A DNA stretch of 64,000 nucleotides from Rhizomys pruinosus. Taxonomy: Eukaryota > Chordata > Mammalia > Rodentia > Spalacidae. Within the stretch, counting starts at the first letter, position 1. Every line of letters starts with the position of its first letter. Below are positions 21,692-33,959 of this stretch, one piece after another. The notes beneath the pieces were generated by a model. That model was not told the origin of the DNA and did not search any database. It worked only from the letters and a program-made list of their open reading frames with translations. Where the stretch lies: contig VZQC01004565.1 in the NCBI GenBank assembly GCA_009823505.1, positions 1 to 64,000 on the forward strand, read 5' to 3'. A program made the translations under genes and the position numbers.

Positions 21692-24600
21692 ATGGATAAT
21701 AAGGTGAAAGGAAGCAACATCCATCTTTCAATTATAACCTTAAATATTAATGGGCTGAACTCCCCAATCAAAAGGCATAGACTGGGAGAATGGATTAGGA
21801 AACAAAATCCATCTATATGCTGTCTACAAGAAACCCATCTCAATTTCAAGGACAGGCACCAACTTAAAGTGAAGGGATGGAAGAAAATATTCCAAGCAAA
21901 TGGTACCAAAAAGAAAGCAGGAGTTGCTATTCTAGTATCAGATAAAATAGACTTCAAAGCAAAAGAAATCAAAAGAGACAAAGAGGGCCACTACATCCTT
22001 ATTAAAGGAACAATTAACGATGAAGACCTCACAATCATGAATATATATGCACCAAACGCCAGCGCACCAAACTTTGTAAAGACAACTCTTCAGGACTTCA
22101 AGGCTCAAATTAACCCCAGCACAGTAATAGTAGGGGACTTTAATACCCCACTAAGTCCTTTAGACAGATCAACAGGACAAAAGATAAACAAAGAGACATC
22201 TGAACTGAATGATACAATACACCAACTGGATCTCACAGACATCTATCGAATATTTCACCCAAACACCAGAGAATACACTTTCTACTCAGCACCCCATGGA
22301 ACATTCTCCAAAATAGACCATATACTGGGACACAGGGAAAAACTCAAAAAATACAAAAAGATTGAAATAATTTCATGCATTCTATCAGACCACAGTGCAA
22401 TAAAGCTCAATATCAATACCAGGATAAGCCCTACACCGTACAAGAACACATGGAGACTAAACAACACTCTACTGAATAATGAATGGGTCAGGGATGAAAT
22501 AAAGAAAGAAATAAAAACATTCCTGGAACTGAATGACAATGATAATACAACACAGCAAAACCTATGGGACACTTTAAAGGCAGTCCTAAGAGGGAAGTTT
22601 ATAGCTCTAAGTGCCTACATTAAAAAAACAGAAAGAGCACAAGTGAATGATCTAACACAGAGGCTTAAAGTACTTGAGAGAGAACAACAAATGAACCCTA
22701 AACGCAGCAGACAAGAAGAAATAACAAAAATCAGAGCAGAAATCAATGAAATAGAAACAAAGAAAACCATACAAAAAATCAATCAATCAAAAAGTTGGTT
22801 CTTTGAGAGAATAAATAAGATAGACAGACCTCTAGCCCAGTTAACTAAAAGAAAAAAAGAACAACTCCAAATCAATAGAATCTGTGATGAAAGGGGAAAT
22901 ATCACAACAGACAATGAAAAGATCCAGACAACCATAAGAGATTACTTCAAAAACCTATACTCTACTAAATTTGAAAACCTAGAAGAAATGGATGAATATC
23001 TGAAAACCTGGGAACCACCAAAGCTGAACCAAGAAGAGATCGACAGCTTAAACAGTCCAATAATATATGAGGAAATTGATGATGTAATAAGCAGCCTCCC
23101 AAACAAAAAATGCCCAGGCCCAGATGGTTTCACAGCAGAATTCTATAAAATATTTCAAAAAGACCTACAACCATTACTACTCAAGCTGTTTAGAAGGATA
23201 CAATTGGAGGGAGTTCTCCCAGATTCCTTCTATGAAGCCAGCATCACACTAATACCAAAACCAGGCAAAGATGCAACCAAAAAGGAGAACTATAGACCCA
23301 TCTCCCTAATGAACACAGATGCCAAAATTCTAAACAGGATACTGGCAAATCGCATACAGACACACATCAAGAAGATCATCCATCATGACCAAGTTGGATT
23401 TATACCAGAGATGCAGGGATGGTTCAACATACGAAAATCAATAAACATCATCAAGCATATAAATGGACTGAAAGACAAAAACCACACCATCATCTCAATT
23501 GATGCGGAGAAAGCCTTTGACAAAATTCAACATCCCTACATGTTTAAAGTCCTGGAAAGAATTGGATTGGAGGGATCATTCCTTAATGTAATCAAAGCCA
23601 TATACAGGAAACCCACAGCCAATATCATCCTAAATGGGGAAACGACAGCGGCATTCCCTTTAAGGGTAGGAACTAGGCAAGGCTGCCCTTTGTCACCACT
23701 CCTCTTCAATATAGTGCTTGAAACCCTTGCTAGGGCAATAAGGCAAGAAAAGGAAATTAAAGGAGTTCTAATAGGAAAAGAGGAAGTTAAACTATCCCTT
23801 TTTGCTGATGATATGATTGTATACTTAAGGGATGCTAAGAACTCCACCAGTAAACTCCTAGAAATGATTAAGAACTTCAGTAAAGTGGCAGGATACAAAA
23901 TAAATCTAGAAAAATCAGTAGCCTTTCTTTACACCAACAATAAGCAACTGAAGAAGGACTACAAGGAGACCTTCCCACTTAAAATAGCCTCAAAAACAAT
24001 AAAATACCTAGGAACAAACCTAACCAAACACACCAAGGATCTCTACAACAAAAACTTTAAACCTCTGAAGAAGGAAATTGAACAAGACATCAGAAGATGG
24101 ACAAACCTCCCATGCTCATGGATTGGGAAAATAAATATAGTAAAAATGTCCATTTTACCTAAACTCATATACAGATTTAATGCAATCCCAATCAAAATCC
24201 CCAAGAGCTTCTTCACAGGTTTGGAAAAAAAAATCCTCAATTTCATTTGGAAAAACAAGAGACCCCGAATAGCCAGAGCAACCCTGAGCGAAAAGAGCAA
24301 TACAGGGGGGATCTCTATACCAGATTTAAAACTATACTACAGGGCTATAGTTATAAAAACAGCTTGGTACTGGCACAAAAACAGATCAGTTGACCAATGG
24401 AATAAAACTGAAGACCCAAACCTGAGCACATACAACTTCAGCCACCTCATATTTGATAAAGGGGCCAAGAAGACACAATGGAGGAAAGACAGCATCTTCA
24501 ACAAGTGGTGCTGGCAAAACTGGATCACCACTTGCAGAAGAATGAAGCTAAACCCCTACCTCTCGCCTTGCACAAAAGTCAATTCCAGATGGATTAAAGA

Positions 24601-25525
24601 CCTCAACGTGAAACCCAAAACTCTGGAGGTAATAGAAGAAAAACTTGGCAGCAGACTACAAGACATAGGTGTAGGAAAAGACTTCCTAAATCAGACAGCA
24701 GCTGCACAAGAAATAAGATCGATAATTGACAAATGGGACCTCATTAAACTCAAAAGCTTCTGTACATCAAAAGAAACAATAAAGGAAGTAAAGAGAAAAC
24801 CCACTGAGTGGGAAGAAACCTTTACTGCAGATACATCTGACAAAGCATTAATTTCCAGAATATACAAACTACTGAAAAAACAAAGAAAAAAGAAAACAAA
24901 TGAATCACTCAAAAGATGGAGCAAAGAGCTGAATAGAGACTTCACAGAGGAGGAGCTAGAGATGGCTGAGAAGCATCTTAAAAACTGTTCAACGTCACTA
25001 ATAGTTAGGGAAATGCAAATTAAGACCACTCTAAGATATCACCTCACTCCGATAAGACTGGCCAGGATCAAGAGAACAAATGATACCAAGTGCTGGAGAG
25101 GTTGCGGGGAAAGGGGAACACTCATCCATTGCTGGTGGGAATGTAAACTGGTACAGCCACTATGGAAAGCAGTGTGGAGAACCCTTGGAAGACTCAAAAT
25201 GAGCTTGCCATTTGATCCAGTCATACCACTCCTAGGTATATACCCACAAGACTCATCTTACTGCAGAAATACATGCACAGCTATATTTATTGCAGCTCTG
25301 TTCACAATAGCAAAAAGCTGGAACCAACCCAAATGCCCCTCAACTGCTGAGTGGATAGAAAAAATGTGGTACATGTACACAATGGAGTTCTATGCAGCAA
25401 TAAAGAAGGATGATATCATGAACTTTGCAGGTAAATGGATGGAGCTGGAGGATATTATATTAAGTGAAGTAACGCAATCACAGAAAAACAAACGTCGAAT
25501 GGTATCCCTCATATGTGGATGCTAG
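21692..25525 (+). CDS. L1 ORF2 protein, intact (1277 aa): endonuclease and reverse transcriptase
   Basis: Encodes the enzyme that nicks target DNA and reverse-transcribes L1 (and SINE/mRNA) templates in place. APE-like endonuclease at about 1-240 with expected residues: N18 (TLNING), E47 (QETHL), D149/N151 (VGDFN), D209-H210 and the SDH triad end (232-234). RT at about 500-775: D604 (SIDAEKAFD) and FADD at 704-707, with the [13 protein letters not shown] block at 661-673. The cysteine-rich C-terminal motif starts at C1134 (CWRGCG...HCWWEC). The length is close to the about 1281 aa of mouse ORF2p. The frame is uninterrupted from the ATG at 21692. All key residues are present, so this copy looks catalytically competent; activity has not been shown. 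Confidence 0.95.
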   Translation: MDNKVKGSNIHLSIITLNINGLNSPIKRHRLGEWIRKQNPSICCLQETHLNFKDRHQLKVKGWKKIFQANGTKKKAGVAILVSDKIDFKAKEIKRDKEGHYILIKGTINDEDLTIMNIYAPNASAPNFVKTTLQDFKAQINPSTVIVGDFNTPLSPLDRSTGQKINKETSELNDTIHQLDLTDIYRIFHPNTREYTFYSAPHGTFSKIDHILGHREKLKKYKKIEIISCILSDHSAIKLNINTRISPTPYKNTWRLNNTLLNNEWVRDEIKKEIKTFLELNDNDNTTQQNLWDTLKAVLRGKFIALSAYIKKTERAQVNDLTQRLKVLEREQQMNPKRSRQEEITKIRAEINEIETKKTIQKINQSKSWFFERINKIDRPLAQLTKRKKEQLQINRICDERGNITTDNEKIQTTIRDYFKNLYSTKFENLEEMDEYLKTWEPPKLNQEEIDSLNSPIIYEEIDDVISSLPNKKCPGPDGFTAEFYKIFQKDLQPLLLKLFRRIQLEGVLPDSFYEASITLIPKPGKDATKKENYRPISLMNTDAKILNRILANRIQTHIKKIIHHDQVGFIPEMQGWFNIRKSINIIKHINGLKDKNHTIISIDAEKAFDKIQHPYMFKVLERIGLEGSFLNVIKAIYRKPTANIILNGETTAAFPLRVGTRQGCPLSPLLFNIVLETLARAIRQEKEIKGVLIGKEEVKLSLFADDMIVYLRDAKNSTSKLLEMIKNFSKVAGYKINLEKSVAFLYTNNKQLKKDYKETFPLKIASKTIKYLGTNLTKHTKDLYNKNFKPLKKEIEQDIRRWTNLPCSWIGKINIVKMSILPKLIYRFNAIPIKIPKSFFTGLEKKILNFIWKNKRPRIARATLSEKSNTGGISIPDLKLYYRAIVIKTAWYWHKNRSVDQWNKTEDPNLSTYNFSHLIFDKGAKKTQWRKDSIFNKWCWQNWITTCRRMKLNPYLSPCTKVNSRWIKDLNVKPKTLEVIEEKLGSRLQDIGVGKDFLNQTAAAQEIRSIIDKWDLIKLKSFCTSKETIKEVKRKPTEWEETFTADTSDKALISRIYKLLKKQRKKKTNESLKRWSKELNRDFTEEELEMAEKHLKNCSTSLIVREMQIKTTLRYHLTPIRLARIKRTNDTKCWRGCGERGTLIHCWWECKLVQPLWKAVWRTLGRLKMSLPFDPVIPLLGIYPQDSSYCRNTCTAIFIAALFTIAKSWNQPKCPSTAEWIEKMWYMYTMEFYAAIKKDDIMNFAGKWMELEDIILSEVTQSQKNKRRMVSLICGC

Positions 25526-25626
25526 CATCAATAACCCAGTTATTAATATTTCTTGTGATGAGGGATGCATATTAAAAGAACAACAACTGAAAGACTGCAT
25601 CAGAAAACCGACTGAAATGGTGAACC

Positions 25627-25662
25627 GGGAGGGGTGGGAGGGGTGGGAGCGGCGGGAGAGGG
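25627..25662 (+). other. Putative G-quadruplex tract in L1 3'UTR
   Basis: Six runs of three or four G separated by 1-4 bases. G-rich 3'UTR tracts able to form quadruplexes are a known feature of mammalian L1s. An antisense, degraded counterpart lies at about 60695-60720. Confidence 0.75.
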
Positions 25663-26480
25663 ACATGGGTCTATATTCTATTAATGTATATTTAATTTAA
25701 AATTATATGGTATTTTACTCAAAATTTATATAACAATAGCTTTGGGATTAACATATACAAATGTTCTCTATAATTTTTGTGTTATGCAGTATCAGCTTGT
25801 AACATCCTCTTTTACCTGTAGGATAACTTAACTAAAGGATTTAAGTTTGCTTCCCAAATTAACATCATGCACTCACCCAAAAAAAAAAAAAAGGGCAAAT
25901 TTGATGAAATTTACTCTTTGATCCCTGCCTATAGGTAAGTGTACTACAAATGCCTTCCTGAGACTCATGGGTCAAAAAATAAAATTTAAAAAAAGGGGAG
26001 ATACAGTTATATATTAAACCTTTTTGTCCAAAACTTTCAATTTAATCTTAAGACTAACCATGGGAAAAGATTTGTATGTTCCCACAGGTCAAAACGACAC
26101 CAACTCAAAGGCAGAGAAAGAATGGATACAGCCTTCCGTCGTATAGGTTGTACCATGAAATACCAGCAGAGAAGTTCACCAATCTTAACACTAAAAGGAA
26201 TAAAAGCCTCAGACTGCTACAGGCATCAAACATCTCTGAGGACCATAGGTGTAACATCTGTTTACAGTGAGTCCTAACGAACTTTACCTTCTAGGTGCAG
26301 CACAGTTTCAATATGAGAGACCTCCTTACCTCTTTTTCACAGAACAAAGAAAAACAGGGTGGTAATGAAGTCATCCATTAATGGTAAATTAGAGCTGACT
26401 GGTATAGAAGTAATCTCTTATAAAACTGGAAAAACGGCTTTCTTCAATTGACTAATATACATAGGAACTGTAAAAAGGAT

Positions 26481-26542
26481 TATTGTCTATCCAGAAACAA
26501 ACACAATACTAAAGTATTGTGTTTGTTTCTGAATAGACAATA
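26481..26542. repeat. Foldback: 30 bp arms, 2 nt spacer
   Basis: 26481-26510 and 26513-26542 are reverse complements with one mismatch. The sister copy at 18385-18440 has only the left-arm equivalent followed by unrelated sequence, so the foldback is private to this copy. Confidence 0.95.
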
Positions 26543-27545
26543 CACTTAAACACTACTTTAAGTAGTTCATATAATTAATACAAGAGAGCACTGAAAGCAG
26601 CATCGGATTATTCTGCCAAGGAGATGCTAGCCAGGGGACCCAAGCCCCCCCCCCAAAAAAAAGGTTAAGGCTTATTGCCTGTAAACTGGGATATCTGCAA
26701 GAAAAGAGGTGGTAAGGTCTGCCCTGCTGTCAATGACCTAATGTAACCATGGGAGGATTGTATCGAGATCGCACTTACAAGTATACAGTTGGTCTCTGGA
26801 ATACCAGAGAGTGTTACCAAAGGCCACTGAACTAATAAAGCAAAGGTTAGTCTCCTTGAGTCAAGCAAAACTCCGCCACCAACATCAGCTACACCCCAAC
26901 TGCTTGGTGATACTGTGCAGCAGAGGCAGCCATATGTCTGTATATCCCAACTTTATTTGATTATTAGCTCTCTCCTTGGACAAATAACTCGAGGATGTTG
27001 CCACAAGCTTATACCTTCTAGCGATTAGGAGATATATATGCCACAGTAAGGCCTTGTCATCTCTCTCAGGGGGAAAAAGAAAAGTAATTCAGGGATTAAG
27101 ACACCATCCAGACATATGTGTCTATACCAAAGTAACCTACCATAATAACTAGCAATGTTTAAATACATATATATCTAACCGCTTGTGCTTCATTAGTAGG
27201 ATTGGAAGCCTGTCCCTGGGCAATCGGGCAGCCCATGAAAGGAAACAGCCAGAACTGATTAGAGTCCAAGACGACATCTCCAGACAAAGTAGACTGTTGT
27301 GCTTCTTGTCCACCTGTGCCCCATCTCTAAGCCTAAGGAACAATCTGTGGAAGAGGGGGAGTGGTATATTGTAGGAGCGGCGATTGGGGTGAACGGTAAA
27401 ACTATGACAATATAGTCTGGACACTTATTTGATCAACTTGATTGAACATTCAAGCCCCTCCAGCTAGATGGTGGGAGCCTTGGGCTCTGTGGGCTGGGAC
27501 ACAACTGCTTGCAAATTGGTTTTATATGCAGGAATCTTGTGCTGG

Positions 27546-29865
27546 GAAAAAAGAAAAGGAGCTAGATACTGACATTTGAACTAACTGGGAATATAAAATG
27601 CTAGTTGTTTTATTCATAGTTAGTATTGGGTTGGGCTCTATATTTTTCTGAAATACACAACATCACAGTGTAACACTTTCTTTTACTTGTAGGACAATTT
27701 AAAAGAATTAAGCTTAAATTTTTACTTACCAAATAAGTAGAAGTCTTAGTCCAGTCATAAAGCGTTAAAGAGCAAAGTGTTTATTGGGTAAAATTTATTT
27801 AGCAGGTTCTCAACTCTGCCCAAGCTTTATCCACCAAGTATAGGATATTTCAATGGCTTAGTGAATTGTTTAGATTAATTAAATTTAGGTGTAGGTTTTG
27901 GTGGAAATGGTAATACAATTGAACCAATCGGGAATATAAAATGTTAATTGGTCTTATTTATAATTTGTATCGGGTTAAGGTATACAAATGGCCTATATAT
28001 TTTTTCTGAATAACACAATATCACATTATAACACTTTCTTTACTTGTAGGACAAGTTAAAGGAACTAAGCTTAAATTTCCTTCCCAAATAAGTAGCATAC
28101 AGTCAATGAGAACCAGTTTGGGTAAATGTAATGAAAGCTTATGCCTTGGCTCCTGCTTATGGGTATGTGTAATACAACTTAGGCATCTATAGGTCAAAAC
28201 AAAAACCTAAAAAAAAAAAAAAAAAAAGAAAAGAGGAAGGGGGGAGGTGGGGTACTATCCTTTCTGGGATACAAATGGAAAACTCTGTGTTTCAATCCTA
28301 TTGATAAATTTTCAATTTTTCTGATCTTGAAAATAACAATGGGAGGAGAATTTTATGTTCCCACAGGTAAAAGTCACCAATCTAAATGCCTGAAAACATA
28401 CAACTTATGGCTGTGCAGGATGAACTGGGGAATGTCAGCAGAGAGGTTGACCCATCTGAACACTAAGGAATGAGGAACATCAGACTGCCTGAGACACGGT
28501 CACTGAGCATCTCTCTGAATAATATTGGGGTTGACTGTTAATAATGGACCCTAATGCTGAGAAACCTTCCTACCTCTCCCCCCCCTTTTTTTTTCTTTTT
28601 TTTTTTTTTTGAAAAAAGGAAAACAGGATGGTAATGAAACCACTCCCAAACTGTAAACTAGAGCCAATTGTTACGGTGGTAATTTCCTATAAAACAGGCA
28701 CAACGTATTAACTGATTGATAGGCATAGGAACTGTGAAAGGATATTTCTCTATCTAGAGCCAAATTCAATAGTAAAGTGTTTATAAGTTGTGTAATTAAG
28801 CAAAATATATTACTACAGGAAAGCTCTGACATCAGCAATGAATTATTCTGCCTAGGAGATGTTGGCTAGGGGATTCAAACCCGCCCCCCCAAATTATAAA
28901 GGCCTTTTGCCTATAAGTGGGATATATGCAAGGAGAAAGGCAGTAAGTCCCTGTTGTCGAAGACCTGGTGTGAGCATGAAAAATGTTATGAGACGTCACT
29001 TGCTAGCGTACAACTGGCCTCTGAAATGCTAGAGAGCGTTACCAAAGGCCACTAAAGCAATACAGCAAAATATTGGTCTCCCTGAGACAAGCAAGACTCC
29101 TCCGTCAATATCAGCTACACCTCAACAGCCTGGAGATACTGTGCAACAGTGGCAGCCAAGTGTCTATATATATCCCAAATCTATTTGGCTATTAGCTCTC
29201 TCCTTGGAGGAATAACTCACAGCGGATGCTGCAAGCTTATGTCCTGTAGTGGTTAGGCAATGTTATAAGCCACAGTAAGAACTTGTCACCCTTTATAGAG
29301 AAACCACAGTTTGCGGATTAGCATGCCATCCAAGCATCTGTGTCTATGTTCACAGCTTAGCATGACATAATAAGTGGTACTGCTTAAATGCCTGTACATC
29401 CAATAGCTTGTGCTTTGTTAATATGACTAAAAAGGGTATCACTGGGAAAGCTGTCAATCTATGAAGAGAAGCAACCTGAACAGACTGGAGTCCAAAATGA
29501 CAACTCCAAAGAAATTAGACTGTTTTCTTCTCACCCACCGGTGCCCCTTTCCCAAAGCCCAGGGAACAAACTGCGGAAGAGGAGGCATGGTAGATTGTAA
29601 GGGCTGTGGAGAGATAGGGGTGAATCATGAGACTACAGGAATATAGTCTGGACCCCTGATTGATCAACATGTCTTTGCACACAAGCTTCTCCAACTGGTC
29701 TATGGGAACCTTGGGTTGTTCAAAATTTGAACATAGATACTTGCAAAATGCACCAATTACCTGATTGTATGACATAATGAGTGACATCAATGCTATCTGC
29801 AAACAACTGTGTCATTGTATTGTAGAATCCCTTAAAAATAAAAAAAATAAAATTAAAAAAAAGGA
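27546..29865 (+). mobile_element. Further copy of the L1 3'UTR extension, 5'-truncated, with poly(A)
   Basis: Parallels the block at 17640-19400 with substantial divergence. A segment is repeated directly inside it (about 27575-27735 and 27917-28090, offset about 342 bp). Near its end (29740-29835) it switches to sequence resembling the start of the older L1 3'UTR (CACCAATTACCTGATTGTA...), then an A-rich tail (29833-29863). It contains no ORF1 or ORF2. Confidence 0.65.
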
Positions 29866-31891
29866 CACAAACAGAGGGAATTCTCCCAAACTCCTTCTAT
29901 GAAGCCAGCATCACTCTAACACCAAAGCCAGGCTAAGATTCAAGCAAAAAAGAAAGCTATAGACCCATCTCACTAATGAATATAGATGCAAAAATTCTGA
30001 ACAAAATACTTGCATATGGCATACAGACCCACACAAAAAGATGATCCATCATGATCAAGTTGGATTCATACCAGAAATGCAGGGATGTTTCAACATCCAT
30101 AAATCAATAAATATCATAAAACACATAACTGGACTGAAAGACAAAAATGACATGATCATCTCAATTGAGGCAGAAAAAGCCTTTGACAAGATCCAGCATC
30201 CCTTCATGTTTAAAGTCCTAGAGGGAATAGGACTGAAAGGAACATTCCTCAACATGATCAAAGCCATATATAGCAAACCCACTGCCAACATCATCCTAAA
30301 TGGAGAAAAATTGGAACCATTTCCCTTAAAAGTGGGAACCGGACAAGGCTGCCCCCTATCGCCACTGCTCTTCAACATAGTGCTTGAAACACTTGCTAGG
30401 GCAATAAGACAAGAGAAGGAAATTAAAGGAGTATTAATCAGAAAAGAAGAAGTTAAGCTATCCCTTTTTGCAGATGATATGATTGTTTACCTAAGGAATG
30501 CTAAAAACTCCACCAGAAAACTTCTAAAAAAGATTAAGAGTTTTAGTAAAGTGTCGGGCTACAAAATCAACCTAGAAAAATCAGTAGCCTTTCTTTACAC
30601 CAAAAATAAACATGTGGAGAAGGAATACAAGAAGACCTTCCCACTCACAATAGCCTCAAAAATAATAATATACCTGGGAACAGACCTAACCAAAGATACC
30701 AAAGATCTCTACAACAAAAAATTTAAACCCTTGAAGAAGGAGATTGAAAATTACATCAAAAGATGGAATGACCTCCCATGCTCATGGATTGGGAAAATTA
30801 ATATAGTAAAAATGTCCATTTTATGCAAACTGATATACAGATTCTACGCAATCCCAATCAAAATCCCTATGAGCTTCTTCACAGACATGGGAAAAAATCA
30901 TTAAATTCATATGGAAAAACAAAAGACCCAGAATAGCTAGAGCAACCCTGAGTGAAAAATGCAATACAGGGGGGATTGCCCTACCAGACTTCAAACTATA
31001 TTACAGGGCCATAGTCCTAAAGACAGCCTGGAACTGGCACAAAAACAGACCAGTTGACCAATGGAACAAAATTGAAGATCCAAATTTGAGCTCATACAAT
31101 TTCAGCCACCTCATATTTGACAAAGGGGCAAAAACCCTCAATGGGGGAATGATAGCATCTTCAGCAAATGGTGCTCGCAAAATTGGATCACCATCTGTAG
31201 AAGAACAAAATTAACCCCGTACCTCTCACCCTGTACAAAAATAAACTCCAGGTGAATCAAAGATCTCAAGGTGAAGCCTGAAACCCTGAAGGTGATAGAA
31301 GAAAAAGTTGGCAACAACCTACAAGACATAGGTGTAGGAAAAGAATTTCTAAACCAGACAGCAGCCACACAGGAAGTAAGGTCAACAGTTGACAAACGGG
31401 ACCTCATAAAACTCAAAAGCTTCTGTACAGTGAAAGAAACAATCTAGGAGTTGAAGAGAAAACCCACAGAGTAGGAAGAAATCTTTATCAGTGACACATC
31501 TAACAGCGCATTAACGTCAAAAGTATATAAACTACTCAAAAAACAAAGATGTAAGAAGACAAATGACCTACTTAAAAGATGGAGTAAAGAGCTGAACAGA
31601 ATCTTCACCAATGAGGAATTAAAGATGGCTGAGAAACGTCTTAAAAAGTGTTCATCATCATTAATAATTAAGGAAATGCAAATTAAAACCACTCTCAGAT
31701 ATCATCTCACTCCAGTACAGCTAGCTAAGATCAAGAAAACAAAAGACAACAGATGCTAGAGGGGTTGTGGGGAAAGGGGAACACTCATCCACTGCTGGTG
31801 GGAATGTAAACTTGCACAACCACTATGGAAAGCAGTGTGGAAAACCCTTAAAATACTCGGAATGAGCTTACCACCTGACCCAGTCACACCA
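29866..31891 (+). pseudogene. L1 ORF2, RT to near C-terminus, interrupted
   Basis: The plus strand covers ORF2 from about residue 505 onward. A 287 aa open stretch (30041-30904) holds the RT core: [34 protein letters not shown] and an intact FADDMIVYL. It then frameshifts near 30890 and has further breaks (for example TAG at about 31447). The endonuclease is missing, and the ORF is split at 31892 by an ERV-L LTR. It resumes at 32799. Confidence 0.9.
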
Positions 31892-32798
31892 TGTGATGGT
31901 TAATCCTGGGTGTCAACTTGACTGGACTAAAGAACAAATAAGAGAAAAAGGATCTTCAGATTGGAGCACCTCAACCCGGATGGCCCACCCCAAATGTGGG
32001 CATTACCTTCTGTGTGCAGGCAGTATTAAAGGCCATGGCAGAGGGAGCTGGTCCCTTTTTTCCTGTGGCTTGCGTCTCTCACTGGTGAGTTTGTCTTGCT
32101 GCTGTGATCAACCCTTCGGATCCCAGCGTGAACTGAGACTGGCAGATCTCCTGGAATCCATCGGGCCTTCACACCAGATTGGGACTACTGAGACATCCAG
32201 CCTTGTGGACTGAGCAGTTCCCTGGATTATCAGCCTCTCCAGTGCGGCGTGGCTACTGTTGGACTCTTTGAACTCTGTCACGTGAGCAAATCAATAAATT
32301 GCATATAGCTTCTTTTCCTAGGTGTTTGAGGATTGTTGCTCCTCTCTTCTGCCCTTTGGACATGAAGGATGCTTGTACTCATGGATTATCACTTATAGCT
32401 AAAAAATGGAAAAAAAAAACCGAGAGAAATATGCAGGACAGTTATGGCAGAATGCATGATCTCGGTTGGGGGGGGTTGGGGGGGAAGGGAAAGGGAAATA
32501 TGCCTGAACTGAATTGGAAAATGATGTATGAAATGCACAAAGCATCAATAAAAAAAAAGAGCAAACCAGAAAAAAAAGAATAAAATAAGCTGAAACAAAT
32601 GATAATAATCATTGATTGTTAGCAGTGTTGATTAGGATAAACTAATTTGATTCAAAAGGATGTGATCCTTTTCTATAGCATATGATATGTTCTCAAGGAT
32701 ACATGGAATAAAAGGCTAAAATCTGAAAAAAAGTAAATTGCATATAGCTATATATTCATCCTGTTGCTTCTGTTTCTTTAGAGAACCCTGACAATACA
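31892..32798 (+). mobile_element. Solo ERV-L LTR, itself interrupted
   Basis: Begins TGTGATGGTTAATCC and ends GAGAACCCTGACAATACA, as do the proviral LTRs at 42 and 48 kb. The host L1 is duplicated by 5 bp: CACCA (31887-31891) and TACCA (32799-32803), one change. It is interrupted by the insertion at 32311-32734. No internal viral sequence remains, so it is an LTR-LTR recombination product. Confidence 0.9.
32311..32734 (+). mobile_element. LINE-mediated insertion: inverted ORF1 bit, L1 3' tail, extra 3' sequence
   Basis: Flanked by an exact 15 bp duplication AAATTGCATATAGCT (32296-32310 and 32735-32749). In order: about 50 bp antisense L1 ORF1 end (32311-32360), about 195 bp sense L1 3'UTR tail ending in an A run (to about 32553), then about 180 bp not otherwise seen in the window, with AATAAA near 32707 and a final A run. 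This fits a 5'-inverted L1 with a 3' transduction. Confidence 0.75.
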
Positions 32799-33130
32799 TA
32801 CCACTCCTGGGTATTTACCCCAAAGACTCATCCTACCGCAAAGATACATGCACATCCATGTTTACTGCAGCTCTCTTTACAATAGCAAAGAGCTGGAACT
32901 AACCCATATGCCCTTCAACAGACGAGTGGATGACAAAAATGTGGTACATCTACAAAATGGAGTACTATTCAAAGGTAAAGAAAGACGGCATTATGAAATT
33001 TGCAGGTGAATTGATGGAACTCGAAACCATTATGCTGAGTGAAGTAACACAGTCCCAGAAAGACAAATGGAGAATGGTTTCCCTCTTTGTGGATGCTAAC
33101 ACCAAATCCCCCAGACGAAAGGCAAGCTGA
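32799..33130 (+). pseudogene. L1 ORF2 C-terminus, continuation after the LTR
   Basis: Resumes exactly where 31891 left off (equivalent of [10 protein letters not shown]) and runs to the ORF2 end (MWYIYKMEYYSKVKK, VTQSQKDKWRMVSL). It shows that the LTR is an insertion. Confidence 0.9.
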
Positions 33131-33860
33131 ACGATGGTATGGTTATATTTTTGTTTATCTGAAATCAACTATGTTGTTATAATGTGAATCTCTCAATGGG
33201 CTCTAGAATCCACCCACCAATTATTTTCAGACTCTGTAATTACTGTATATGGGTGGAGAGTATGTATCCATATTTTAGAGTAATATGAAATTAACGGAGG
33301 AAAATGTGAATTCCTAAGCATAAAAAAGACTGAGAGAAAGATGCAGGACAGTTATGGCAGAATGCATGATCTGGCATGGGATGGGTTGGGGTGGGGGGAA
33401 AGGATAGGGGAATATGCCTGAACAGAAATGAAAAATGTTGTATGAAATACACAAACCATCAATAAATAAATTTAAAAAATTTTAAAGAGAAAAATGTGAA
33501 TCTTGAAATATGATTTGGAAGTAACACACAGTTTATTTTCAGATGACATGATTTTAGTATAGATGTGACATATTTAGGGGAATATATATATATATATATA
33601 TCCATGTGTTGAAGCAATACAAAATGGAGGGAACAACAACAACAAAAGAACTGGGACAAAGAACTGACTGAAACGGTAAAGTTCTCCCCAAAACAATAAT
33701 CCTCTGCTTTGAAAAACGTTAAAAAGACTCAGAAAAAGATACAAGACATCTATGGCAGAATGCATGTACTCGAGTGCGGAGGAGAGCATTGAAAGAGAAA
33801 TGAGTATAAATTAGACTGAGAAATGATATATGAAATGCACAAAACTTCAATAAATTTTTT
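33131..33860 (+). mobile_element. L1 3'UTR (Lx-like), ending in poly(A)
   Basis: Ordinary short 3'UTR without the long extension. It contains a TA repeat at 33583-33602 and ends AAACTTCAATAAATTTTTTTTAAAG. It is interrupted by a short L1 tail insertion at about 33313-33490. Confidence 0.8.
33313..33490 (+). mobile_element. Very short 5'-truncated L1 (tail only)
   Basis: Only the last about 160 bp of the extended-type 3'UTR (ACTGAGAGAAAGATGCAGG onward, CAATAAATAAAT tail). The flanking AAAATGTGAATTC (33301) and AAAATGTGAATCT (33491) form the target duplication. Confidence 0.75.
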
Positions 33861-33959
33861 TTAAAGAAGATAAACTTGGGTGGGTCTGGAGGTAGAGCTA
33901 CATCTAGTGGGAGTTGGGGAGAGAGGAAAGCTCTCAAAAATAAATAAAAATATTTTTTA

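Larger units (their letters stand above)
25526..27545 (+). mobile_element. 3'UTR of the intact L1, extended type (about 2.0 kb)
   Basis: Starts with about 100 bp of A-rich sequence, then a G-rich tract (25627-25662), then from about 25712 the long block shared with 17620-19400. It lacks the terminal tail seen in other copies and ends near GCTGGGAAAAAAGAAAAGG, followed directly by another copy of the block. No convincing target duplication pairs this end with 19938, so the true 3' boundary is uncertain. Confidence 0.65.

Noticed and set aside
19925..27565. Target duplication AAGAAATAAGCTGGTAG / AAGAAAAGGAGCTAGAT for the intact L1
   Set aside because: The similarity is partial, while a young L1 should have near-identical copies. 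Not counted as support for its 3' boundary.
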